Positions 42,204 through 50,176 of a stretch of DNA of 64,000 nt are shown one piece after another. The stretch's first letter is position 1, and the number at the start of each line of letters is the position of its first letter. Position numbers and translations under genes: made by a program. The notes beneath the pieces are model-generated. The model ran no database searches. It was not told where the DNA came from and worked only from the letters and a program-made list of their open reading frames with translations. The stretch spans positions 62,001 to 126,000 of the forward strand of contig CBDFGE010000006.1 of the NCBI GenBank assembly GCA_965247055.1. Direction: 5' to 3'. This DNA comes from CBDFGE01 sp965247055. Its GTDB lineage: Bacteria > Chloroflexota > Dehalococcoidia > Lucifugimonadales > JAGWBF01.

Positions 42204-43535
42204 GTGAAGCTTGTCCTAAGTCCGTCCGGCCCGGTCAGCGGGGCCCGTGGCATCCACTTTGGCTGGTACATCGTGGCGATGGCCACCGTCCTTCAGGTCA
42301 CCACCAACTTCCTCAGCCAGGCCTTTGCCATTCTTCTGGTTACCGTGAGGGATGAGTTCGGATGGAGTCTGACGGCCATAACGCTTGCCTACTTTTTCCG
42401 CCAAATGGTCGGTGCCCTGCTGGCGCCATTCGCCGGCTGGGTTGGCGACCGGTACGGGGGCCGGCGCGCGTTGCTGATGGGGGCGACCCTGTACGTCGCG
42501 GGGATGCTGCTCCTGAGCAGTGTCGACGCGGCGTGGCAGCTATACCTGTACTACAGCCTTATCCTGGGGGCTGCCCAGGCCCTGTTTATGGTCAATATAC
42601 CCACCACGGTCGCTGCCTGGTTCCAGAGACGGTTGGGCCTGGCGGTAGGTGTCCAGCAGTCCGCCGGTGGGATGGGAGCGTCCATCCTGGCGCCGGCCCT
42701 AGCTGCCCTGCTCGCCCATACCGACTGGCAGACGGCGTTCCTGGTCATCGCCGCCGCAGGGGGCGGCGTCATCTTCGCGCTGCTGGCCCAGTTCAGGACC
42801 GACCCTGCCGACAAAGGGATGAGGCCCTACGGCGCGACGGATGCAGATCCTCGTCCAGTAGCCGGTCAGAATTCAGCCGTGGCCAAGCTGCGAAGTAGGG
42901 TGTTCTTCCGGCACGTCCGCGAGACCAGGGCCTTCTGGAACCTGATCGCCATCCACCACCTGGGATGCATTGGCCATGCCATCGTCTTGGTCGCGGTGGT
43001 CTTTTTCGCCCACGAGGTACACGGTATGTCCAAGGTGGCAGCGGCGGTGATCGTGAGCATCTACTCGCTGACGAGTGTCGCCAGCCGGTTCACCACCCCT
43101 GTCCTCGCGGACCGGTGGGGAGCCAAGGGGGTTATGGCGCTGGCCTACGCCATACAGGGGATCACCGTGGCCCTTCTCTTCTGGACCCACGAGGCCTGGC
43201 AGTTCTATCTGTTTGCGGGCCTGTTCGGCATCGGGTTCGGGGGGGAGATGTCTGCCTTCCTGGTCATCAACCGCCAGTACTATGGGATGGGACCTGTACG
43301 GACCGTGTTCGGGTTTCAGAGTCTTGGCGCCGGGCTGGGCATGGCCCTGGGAGGGCTGATCGGGAGCGTCATATACGACCAGTTCGGCTCATACAATATC
43401 GCCTGGGGCATCTCCATCGCCGCGAGCCTGGGAGGAGCCGGGTGTATTCTATTGCTGGAGCCCACGTCCCGGGTGCTGATCCCCAATTGGGAGCAGTCAC
43501 TCCCTCCCGAAGCGCGCACATCGCCCGCGGGGTGA
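42204..43535 (+). CDS. Major facilitator transporter (monocarboxylate/oxalate-formate type)
   Basis: 443 residues, about 12 membrane segments. The N-half IHFGWYIVAMATVLQVTTNF and the loop motif GWVGDRYGGRRALL, plus PVLADRWGAKGVMALAY in the C-half, match the OFA/MCT-like branch. Substrate is probably a small carboxylate, by family only. The GTG at 42204 is used. It begins 11 bases after the IS630-like gene. Confidence 0.88.
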   Translation: MKLVLSPSGPVSGARGIHFGWYIVAMATVLQVTTNFLSQAFAILLVTVRDEFGWSLTAITLAYFFRQMVGALLAPFAGWVGDRYGGRRALLMGATLYVAGMLLLSSVDAAWQLYLYYSLILGAAQALFMVNIPTTVAAWFQRRLGLAVGVQQSAGGMGASILAPALAALLAHTDWQTAFLVIAAAGGGVIFALLAQFRTDPADKGMRPYGATDADPRPVAGQNSAVAKLRSRVFFRHVRETRAFWNLIAIHHLGCIGHAIVLVAVVFFAHEVHGMSKVAAAVIVSIYSLTSVASRFTTPVLADRWGAKGVMALAYAIQGITVALLFWTHEAWQFYLFAGLFGIGFGGEMSAFLVINRQYYGMGPVRTVFGFQSLGAGLGMALGGLIGSVIYDQFGSYNIAWGISIAASLGGAGCILLLEPTSRVLIPNWEQSLPPEARTSPAG

Positions 43536-43599
43536 GGTGCCGCGCGGTGGCCCCGGACCGGGCTTAAACTAGCGGGGGCGTGTCTTCCAACGCCAGGCC

Positions 43600-44496
43600 C
43601 TAAGCGGGAGGGCCGCCCCCCCCATCCCGCTTTTGCTGCTCCTTCAGGAACTCCTCCAGCTCCTTGACCAGTTCCTCGGGCTGGGGCATCTCACCGTCGA
43701 CTAACTCCTCGGACTCCTCGTACCTCTGCTCCAGCTTGCTCACGTAGGCACTTATCTGGGGGTCGTTGTTCACGGCCTTGTCCACTTCCCTCTCGAAGGT
43801 TGCGGCGGCGGCACTCAGCTCGTCCAGAGGTACCTGAAACCCCAACAGCCGGGAAAGGAGGCTGACGAGGGCGTAGCTGACTTTGTAGTTGGGGGCGGCC
43901 TGGAGGTAGTGAGGGGTGTGGCCCCACATGTTGGCGTAGCTTAGCTCCCTGGCCCGGCAGGCTTCCATCACCGCCGATGTTATCCCGGTAGGTCCCTGGT
44001 AGCTGGAGGGGTGGACGTCGTACCGGTCCAGGGCGTCCCTCTGCTCTGCCCGGCTGGACGTACCAGTGATGCGTACTGCCTTGGTGTGAGGCACGGCATC
44101 CAGCAAAGCGCCGAGTTGAATAACGGTGTGCACGTTCCAACGCTGGGCAGCGTCCAGGATGGCGCCGGCGAAGGTCTTCCATTTCAGGCTGGGTTCAACG
44201 CCCAAAAGGAACAGCAGGCTCGTGGATGGCTCTCCCGAGTCCCAGTAGTGGATCTCGTTGGCGGGCCACTTTATAACCCGAAGACCCTCTCTTGTGATGC
44301 TGGTCTGGGGGCGGACCTGGGCAAAATCGTAGAACTCTTCGGGGTCAAGCTCTGCGGCCTTCTTTACCCCGAGCTTTCTCATCAGGTAGCGGATGGCGCT
44401 GCTGGCCCCCTCCCCGGCGTCGGGCCAGCCCTTGAAGGCTGTGATCAGGTAGCCCGCACCGCCTGAGGGCTCCGAGTGGATTGTCAGGTACTCCAT
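43600..44496 (-). CDS. PAC2-family protein (proteasome-assembly-chaperone-like)
   Basis: 298 residues with the PAC2 core (LITAFKGWPDAGEGASSAIR, then FLLGVEPSLKWKTFAGAILD and VIQLGALLDAVPHTKAVRIT) and a helical, acidic C-terminal tail rich in Glu/Lys. PAC2 proteins occur in archaea, actinobacteria and Chloroflexota; a proteasome role is not established for bacteria without one, and no proteasome genes are in the window. It starts 17 bases after gamma-glutamyltransferase, as second gene of that unit. Confidence 0.88.
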   Translation of the reverse strand: MEYLTIHSEPSGGAGYLITAFKGWPDAGEGASSAIRYLMRKLGVKKAAELDPEEFYDFAQVRPQTSITREGLRVIKWPANEIHYWDSGEPSTSLLFLLGVEPSLKWKTFAGAILDAAQRWNVHTVIQLGALLDAVPHTKAVRITGTSSRAEQRDALDRYDVHPSSYQGPTGITSAVMEACRARELSYANMWGHTPHYLQAAPNYKVSYALVSLLSRLLGFQVPLDELSAAAATFEREVDKAVNNDPQISAYVSKLEQRYEESEELVDGEMPQPEELVKELEEFLKEQQKRDGGGGPPA

Positions 44497-44513
44497 TCAG
44501 TGAACCGTCTGCC

Positions 44514-46325
44514 CTACCAGCCCAAGGCGTAGGTTGGCCTGTTGGGATCGGCCCCGGCGCTGAGGGCCCCCGTTTTGGGGTCGCGCTGGGCCAGGATGGC
44601 ACCCATCCCACACACATCGGCCTCCACGATTTTGTGCCCCAGGTCGGCCAGCTTAGAGCGCGCCTGGTCAGGAATACCCGGTTCGACGTTAAGCTGTCCC
44701 GGCAGATAGACCCTGGGATAAAAGGAGTCGATGAGGCTACGTGAGGCAAAGCGTGGAGATTCCACTGCCTGCTGCGGGTCCATGCCGAACATGAGCACGT
44801 TCAGGAAGAGTTGGAGGTCGGCCTGGCTCTGATCATCCCTGCCGGGGCATCCGATGGTCAGGAAGGGCCGGCCGTCTTTACAGACAATGTAGTTTACCAG
44901 GGTGGTGCGCGGTCGCTTCGCGGGCTGCACCCCGTTGGGATGCTGGTCGTCCACGAAAAACATCTCGCTGCGGGTGCTCAGGCAGCATCCAAGCTCCGGG
45001 AAGTATACCGACTTGGACGGGTTGCCTCCGCTTATAGTAGCCGCAACCATATTCCCGTCCCGGTCTATCACCGACAGATACGTGGTCCCATCTCCGGAAT
45101 CGTCGCTGCCAGACTCGGGCGTCGCGGCGGGCATGGCCATGGTCCCCGCCGTCGCTCCCGCCTCGGCACTGTACCGCCACGGGTCCCCGGGCTCCGGCAG
45201 CTCAGGACAGGCCTGGTCCGCCTTTATCAGCCGGGCGCGGGCGGCGGCGTACTCCTTGGACAGCAATCCGTCTATGGGTACCCTGGCGAACTCCGGGTCG
45301 CCGTAGTATCGCTCCCGGTCGGCGAAGGCCAGCTTGAGGGCCTCTGTGATGGTGTGAATGTACTGGGGAGAGTTGTGGCCCATGGCGCGCAGGTCGAAAT
45401 GCTCCAGGATATTCAGGGCTTGCAGAAGTACCGCGCCCTGTGTCCACACGGACTGGGTGTAGATATCGTAACCCATGATGATGGACCTTATTGGCTCCTC
45501 GAACGTGGCATGATAGTTTGCCAGGTCTTCGAGGCTGAGCAGGCCCCCGACCCGGTCGGAGCACTGCACGATGGTCTTCGCTATCTCGCCCCGGTAGAAC
45601 ATATCACGGGCAGCCCGTATACCGGCGACCCGGTTTCCAGAGACCTCGGCCTCGGCCTGGACCATCTTACTCATGGTCACCGCCAGCTGCTTCTGGACCA
45701 GGAGCTGCCCCACTTCTGGGGGACTGCCCCCTGGATAGAACACGTCCATGCCGCCGGGTGGATAGTTCGCGAACTGCTCCCGGTATTGGGGACGTCGCGC
45801 AAACCTGTCGTGGAGGAACTCGTACATTGGGAAACCCCGCCGGGCGTAATCGATGGCCGGAGCCATCACCTCGGCCACGGTCTTGGTGCCATAGGTCTCC
45901 AGCATCAGCAGAAAGGCGTCCACGACGCCGGGTACCGTGAAGGACAGCTCGGCGTTGGGTCCGGGCCCGGTGGGTATCTTGTCGAAGCCCCGCTGTTTGA
46001 ACAGCTCCACCGTGGCCCGCCCGGCGGCTACTCCCTGTCCGCTCAGCGCTATAAGCCGGTTGCTGGCCGACTGGTAGAGCATCAGCGCCCCTTCAGTCCC
46101 CAGGGAATAGTGGGCCAGCGGCTCTATGACGGCGGCGGCGAACCCGGCCGCGGCCGCCGCGTCGAAGGCATTTCCTCCGCTGAGGAGCATACGCATCGCC
46201 GACATGCTCGTCAGCTGGTTTCCGGAGCACACGACACCCTGGGTGCCTCGCACTACGGGACGGCCCGTCTTGATCTGAGTTACGTCTGTGTTACCCGGCA
46301 GAGTGGCCCCCCCGGCATTAGCCAA
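44514..46325 (-). CDS. ggt: Gamma-glutamyltransferase-family Ntn hydrolase
   Basis: 603 residues. Self-processing enzyme that hydrolyses or transfers gamma-glutamyl groups. GNAFDAAAAAGFAAAVIEPL, the autoprocessing nucleophile T414 in GDGTTYLSVIDRDGNMV, and RPRTTLVNYIV in the small subunit are visible; the His after the Thr pair in many GGTs is Tyr here. No signal peptide is seen, so it is probably cytosolic and acts as a hydrolase on an unidentified amide. The TTG at 46325 is the start because AGGAGG lies four bases before it. Confidence 0.9.
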   Translation of the reverse strand: MANAGGATLPGNTDVTQIKTGRPVVRGTQGVVCSGNQLTSMSAMRMLLSGGNAFDAAAAAGFAAAVIEPLAHYSLGTEGALMLYQSASNRLIALSGQGVAAGRATVELFKQRGFDKIPTGPGPNAELSFTVPGVVDAFLLMLETYGTKTVAEVMAPAIDYARRGFPMYEFLHDRFARRPQYREQFANYPPGGMDVFYPGGSPPEVGQLLVQKQLAVTMSKMVQAEAEVSGNRVAGIRAARDMFYRGEIAKTIVQCSDRVGGLLSLEDLANYHATFEEPIRSIIMGYDIYTQSVWTQGAVLLQALNILEHFDLRAMGHNSPQYIHTITEALKLAFADRERYYGDPEFARVPIDGLLSKEYAAARARLIKADQACPELPEPGDPWRYSAEAGATAGTMAMPAATPESGSDDSGDGTTYLSVIDRDGNMVAATISGGNPSKSVYFPELGCCLSTRSEMFFVDDQHPNGVQPAKRPRTTLVNYIVCKDGRPFLTIGCPGRDDQSQADLQLFLNVLMFGMDPQQAVESPRFASRSLIDSFYPRVYLPGQLNVEPGIPDQARSKLADLGHKIVEADVCGMGAILAQRDPKTGALSAGADPNRPTYALGW

Positions 46326-46341
46326 GGCTCCTCCTCATAAG

Positions 46342-46365
46342 GGGCCGGCAGGTTGTGGCCGGCCC
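46342..46365. other. 8-bp GC inverted repeat in the ggt leader
   Basis: GGGCCGGC (46342-46349) and GCCGGCCC (46358-46365) around eight bases, 17 bases upstream of the ggt TTG and inside its predicted 5' leader. It could form a stable hairpin close to the ribosome site. No run of U follows on either strand, so a terminator is unlikely. Confidence 0.4.
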
Positions 46366-46397
46366 AAATCTGTCCCGCCACCTGGACTGCTTCAGCA

Positions 46398-46426
46398 ATT
46401 CTAGGACCAAGCTAGGCAACAGTCAA
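46398..46426 (-). promoter_or_regulatory. Promoter of ggt-PAC2
   Basis: Minus-strand TTGACT (46421-46426), 17-base spacer, TAGAAT (46398-46403); leader about 65 bases including the hairpin at 46342-46365. Confidence 0.6.
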
Positions 46427-46494
46427 ACTCGGGGAAGGAGGCACCCCTTCCGCCGGGGCCGAGGGCCCGTGAGATGGACCAGTAACCGGCCGGA

Positions 46495-47121
46495 TTACTG
46501 TCCAGCGCCCCATCTGTTGTAGTGGGTCACCTCCGCCGCGGGGCGGCGGTTGGTGGGGCCGAATCCACCCCTGGGATAGGCCAAGGGTGTGAGAACTACG
46601 ATTTCCACGTGGTCCGGAATTCCCAGCAGGTCCTTGACTTCCTGCTCCCTTCGTATGTGGGCCAGAGTGATGCGGGTACCCAGGCCGTAGGCCCGGGCCG
46701 CCAGGAACAGGTTCTGGACCGCCAGCCAGATGGATGAGGCGTACTTGCCCCTGACGATAGGCTCGCCGGGGGTGTAGGGCTCGTAGCCCCGGCTGTGGTC
46801 GGCGCAGACGAGGATCATGGCGGGCACCTCTGGCATGTGCCGGGCCAGGTACCGGGCATGCTTATACACGTCGGGCTGTCCCGGCCTGGGCTCCTCACCC
46901 CCGGCCTTGAGCCACTCTTCCCGGTAGATGTTGCCTATGCGGTCCAGTAGGTTCCGGTCGGTAATCGCGATGAAGTCCCACATCTGGCGGTTGGCGCCGC
47001 TGGGGGCCTTGGTTGCCGCTTCAATCAGCTTGTCTATGACCTCTTTCGGCACCGGGTCGGTCTTATATCGGGTTGGCTGTCGCTGGCTGTATATGGCCTC
47101 GAACAAACCGATCTCTGCCAT
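46495..47121 (-). CDS. Nitroreductase-family FMN oxidoreductase, paralogue 2
   Basis: 208 residues, same length and motifs as its neighbour at 47196 and the gene at 34419: RYKTDPVPKEVIDKLIEAAT, KAPSGANRQMWDFIAI, SIWLAVQNLFLAARAYGLGT, YPRGGFGPTNRRPAAEVTHY. An ideal ribosome site AAGGAGGTG precedes the ATG at 47121. It lies 74 bases downstream of paralogue 3 on the same strand and probably shares its promoter, pointing to a tandem duplication. Confidence 0.9.
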   Translation of the reverse strand: MAEIGLFEAIYSQRQPTRYKTDPVPKEVIDKLIEAATKAPSGANRQMWDFIAITDRNLLDRIGNIYREEWLKAGGEEPRPGQPDVYKHARYLARHMPEVPAMILVCADHSRGYEPYTPGEPIVRGKYASSIWLAVQNLFLAARAYGLGTRITLAHIRREQEVKDLLGIPDHVEIVVLTPLAYPRGGFGPTNRRPAAEVTHYNRWGAGQ

Positions 47122-47195
47122 GGCACCTCCTTTTTTAGCTGGGCCTTGCCGGGCGGGCGAAAGCGGTGCGGTGTGCGCCACAGGGCGCCGGCCGG

Positions 47196-47822
47196 TCAGC
47201 CCGCGGCACCCCATCCGTTGTAGTGGGTGACTTCCGCTGCCGGGCGGCGGTTGGTGGGGCCGAAACCGCTCCTGGGGTAGCCAATGGGCGTGAGGCACGC
47301 CGGCTCCACGTGGTCCGGAATTCCCAGCATCTCCCTGACCTGCTGCTCCGCGAAAAGATGGCCCAGGGTAATCCGTGTCCCAAGGTCGTAGGCCCGGGCC
47401 GCCAGAAAGAGGTTCTGGGCCGCCAACCAGATGGAGGAGTCGTACTTGCCCCTGACGATGGGCTCGCCGGGGGTGTAAGGCTGGTAGCCCCGGCTGTGGT
47501 CGGCGCAGATGAGGATCATGGCCGGGACCTCGCTCATATGGCGCCGGAGGTACCGGGCGTTCTTGTAGACGGGGGCCTCCCCGGGCTGGGGGCCGTCCAG
47601 GCCGGCTGCTATCAGAGCTTCCCTGGTGACCTGGCTGATACGGGTTATGAGATCCGGGTCGGTGATGACGATGAAGTCCCACATCTGGTAGTTGGCGCCG
47701 CTCGGAGCCTTGGTGGCCGCCTCAATTACCTTGTGAATGAGCTCCATCGACACGGGATCGTTCTTGTAGTGGGTGGTCTGCCGCTGGGTGTATATGGCCT
47801 CGAACAGATCGATCTCTTGCAT
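47196..47822 (-). CDS. Nitroreductase-family FMN oxidoreductase, paralogue 3
   Basis: 208 residues. THYKNDPVSMELIHKVIEAA, KAPSGANYQMWDFIVI, SIWLAAQNLFLAARAYDLGT and RSGFGPTNRRPAAEVTHYNG show the same fold as paralogue 2, to which it is clearly closer than to the copy at 34419 (C-terminal EVTHYNxWG shared). The ATG at 47822 (MQEIDLFEAIY) matches the paralogues' start. It has its own promoter at 47889-47918. Confidence 0.9.
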   Translation of the reverse strand: MQEIDLFEAIYTQRQTTHYKNDPVSMELIHKVIEAATKAPSGANYQMWDFIVITDPDLITRISQVTREALIAAGLDGPQPGEAPVYKNARYLRRHMSEVPAMILICADHSRGYQPYTPGEPIVRGKYDSSIWLAAQNLFLAARAYDLGTRITLGHLFAEQQVREMLGIPDHVEPACLTPIGYPRSGFGPTNRRPAAEVTHYNGWGAAG

Positions 47823-47888
47823 CCCACACTCTCCCTGGTCCACCCGGGAACCGGTCGCGCGTTATCCTGGGCCGGGTTGGCGAGCGCC

Positions 47889-47918
47889 ATTATATTCCAC
47901 CCCTGTTCACGGGGTCAA
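47889..47918 (-). promoter_or_regulatory. Promoter of the tandem nitroreductases
   Basis: Minus-strand TTGACC (47913-47918), 18-base spacer, perfect TATAAT (47889-47894); leader about 60 bases. Confidence 0.65.
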
Positions 47919-47943
47919 GGCCGGGCACCGCCCCACGCCTAGC

Positions 47944-49043
47944 CTACCGGCAGGCGTCCCGCACAGCCTGGGAGAGGGCGGCGAGCCGGGGGTTGTTGGA
48001 ATGATTGGCGCGGAACCCGTTGGTTATGATCGCGACGGCCAGCCCTGAATCGGCGTCGGCCCAGCCCACTGACGTCCCGGCGCCGCCGTGGCCGAAGGTG
48101 TGGATGTCCACCGTTCTGGAGGACCCCATGCGTACGTCCCCCAGCGCGAAGCCAAGGGACCTCCGGGTGTGAAGCTGGGTCGTAAGGTCGGTCCCCTCCA
48201 CCTGGAGGCGCCTTCGGAGACCGTCTCGGGCTTGAGCACCTGGACACCGTCCAGACTGCCTCCGCAGGCCATCATCGCGTAGAACCGGGCCAGGTACCGG
48301 GCGGTGCCGATGCCGCACGCGGCAGGGACGACGGCCTGATGGACCTCAGACCTGTTGAAGGTAGGGACGAACCCTCTGGGGTCGCTGTCGGGCTCCATGA
48401 GATGGAGGGTGGATACCCGCTCCTCGAGGGACGGTGGCAGGCCCACATAGGTGTCTTCCATTCCCAGAGGGCCGGTCAGTTCCTTCTGTAGGAACAGGCT
48501 GAAAGGGCGGCCATCGACCCGTTCGACCAGCTCGGCGATCACCCAGCCGAAATTGATGGAGTGGTAGGCTATGGCCGATCCCGGCGTGACGGATGGCGTC
48601 GCCCTCTCCATGGCCTGCACCACCGCACTCCAGTCGCGCCATCTGTCCCAGGTCAGCTCTTCAGGAGTCTCCGGGAAGCCGGACTGATGGGTCAGCACCT
48701 GGCGCACCGTAACCTCGGCCTTACCGTTCTGGGCGAACCCGGGCCAGTGCTTGGCTACCGGGTCGTCCCATCCCAGCTTCCCTCGCTCCCAGAGGATGTA
48801 CAGGCAGGCCGCCGCCAGCGGCTTCGTGGAGGAGAAGAGGACGAACATGGTGTCGCGGGAACTTGGCTTCCCCGACCGGGTATCGGCCACGCCGCCATAG
48901 AGGTCCAGCACAGGCTGTCCATGGCGATACACGGCCAGCGCCGCACCTGGGTGTAGCCCTTGGTGGATCTGCTCTAGGAACAGGGCTTCCACCCGGGCCA
49001 GGGCCCCGGAGTCCATCTCGACGGTTTCCGCGGCTCCCACCAT
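47944..49043 (-). pseudogene. Serine hydrolase / class C beta-lactamase-like, frameshifted near the 3' end
   Basis: Beta-lactamase-fold esterase. From the ATG at 49043 (ribosome site GGAGGTGAGG) the frame gives LFSSTKPLAAACLYIL with the catalytic SxxK, the second-motif YHSINFG, and LKPETVSEG, then degenerates. The next frame continues RLQVEGTDLTTQLHTRRSLG, DIHTFGHGGAGTSVGWADAD (the HxG motif) and SGLAVAIITNGFRANHSNNP to a stop at 47944. One base is missing somewhere in 48200-48230; adding it gives a protein of about 366 residues. As written, the product lacks the third catalytic motif. A sequence error is a real alternative. Confidence 0.8.
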
Positions 49044-49133
49044 GGCCTCACCTCCGAGTGTTGGAGCTGCAGGCGGCGGGCCTGGGCAGGTCCACCCGCG
49101 ATGGGAATGTGGAGGCCCGTGGGGCCCAGCAGC

Positions 49134-49928
49134 CTAGTAATACATCCCGAGGGTCGAGCCCCCGTCTATCGCGATGGTCTGGCCCGTGAGAGCTTTCGCC
49201 CTGTCGGAGGCGAGGAACAGCACCAGATAGCCGAACTCCTCCGGCTCCGCCAGCCGCCCGATGGGGACCCTGCTAACGTCGCGGCTCATGATCTCGTCCA
49301 TGCTGCGGCTCGTGTCCCTGGCCTCCTTCTCCTGCATCTGGGTCAGACGCGGCGTCCTGGTGCCGCCGGGGTGGATACAGTTCACCAGAATTCCGTCCTT
49401 GCCAAACTGGTTGGCCAGGTTCTTGGCCAGGTTGGAGACACCGGAGTTTACGACTCCGTTGCTCATACCCCTCGCGGAGACATTCCTCCCGGCGGTGCTG
49501 CCCATCATCATGATACTTCCCCCTCCACGGCGTTGCATGTGGGGGATTACCGCCCTGCTGCAGCGAACGTAGCCCATCAGCTTGGAGTTAATGTACATGT
49601 ACCACTGTTCGTCGGTAAGCTCCATGAAGGGCGCCTGAATCGAGTAGACGGCGTTGTTGACCAGGATATCCACTCCGCCAAACTCGGCGACTGTGGCCGC
49701 CACCATGTTTTCGATGTCCTCGGGAACCGTAACGTCGGCCCGAAGGGTGAGGACTCGACGGCCAGTCTTGGAGCGGATTTCAGTGGCAGCCTCCTCGAGT
49801 GCCTCGGCGCCCCGGGCGCAGATGGCCACGTCCACCCCCTCCTGCGCGAGGCACATGGCCGTGGCCATGCCTATCCCCTTGCTGCCTCCCGTAACTATCG
49901 CAACTTTGCCTTCCAGCCCCAGGTCCAT
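49134..49928 (-). CDS. Short-chain dehydrogenase-like protein lacking the catalytic Tyr and Lys
   Basis: 264 residues with a full Rossmann frame: VAIVTGGSKGIGMATAMCLA, DVTVPEDIENMV, VDILVNNAVYS and IHPGGTRTPRLT. Ungapped alignment with FabG-type enzymes keeps the catalytic Ser (S144 in MMGSTAGRNV) but puts N157 and N161 where Tyr and Lys belong (SNGVVNSGVSNLAKNLA). Either chemistry differs or it is a binding protein. The ATG at 49928 follows AGGAGGGAA. It lies 90 bases upstream of the serine hydrolase on the same strand. Confidence 0.87.
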   Translation of the reverse strand: MDLGLEGKVAIVTGGSKGIGMATAMCLAQEGVDVAICARGAEALEEAATEIRSKTGRRVLTLRADVTVPEDIENMVAATVAEFGGVDILVNNAVYSIQAPFMELTDEQWYMYINSKLMGYVRCSRAVIPHMQRRGGGSIMMMGSTAGRNVSARGMSNGVVNSGVSNLAKNLANQFGKDGILVNCIHPGGTRTPRLTQMQEKEARDTSRSMDEIMSRDVSRVPIGRLAEPEEFGYLVLFLASDRAKALTGQTIAIDGGSTLGMYY

Positions 49929-50060
49929 ATTTCCCTCCTGATGTCTAATGTACGGGACAGGCTTTACGGAGGTCGACCGTTCAATACGGGGGCCCTAGAT
50001 GCCACAGGGATTGGCTGGGCCGGGGGCCCCCCGGGGGTGGCGTTGGTCTGGCTCGGGGCG

Positions 50061-50089
50061 AGTGTAGCACCGCCTTCAGGGGCTGTCAA
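50061..50089 (-). promoter_or_regulatory. Promoter of the SDR gene
   Basis: Minus-strand perfect TTGACA (50084-50089), 17-base spacer, TACACT (50061-50066). The leader would be about 125 bases. Confidence 0.65.
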
Positions 50090-50176
50090 CGGCCTCGAAA
50101 GGCCCCTTCGCTCCCGCTGGGCGGCCCAAACTCCCGGATCACCGTGGGGCCGTTGGCTCTCCCTTACCGCCTTTCG

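Noticed and set aside
44811..46340. 509-codon frame antisense to gamma-glutamyltransferase
   Set aside because: No motif, and its composition is explained by the real gene on the minus strand.
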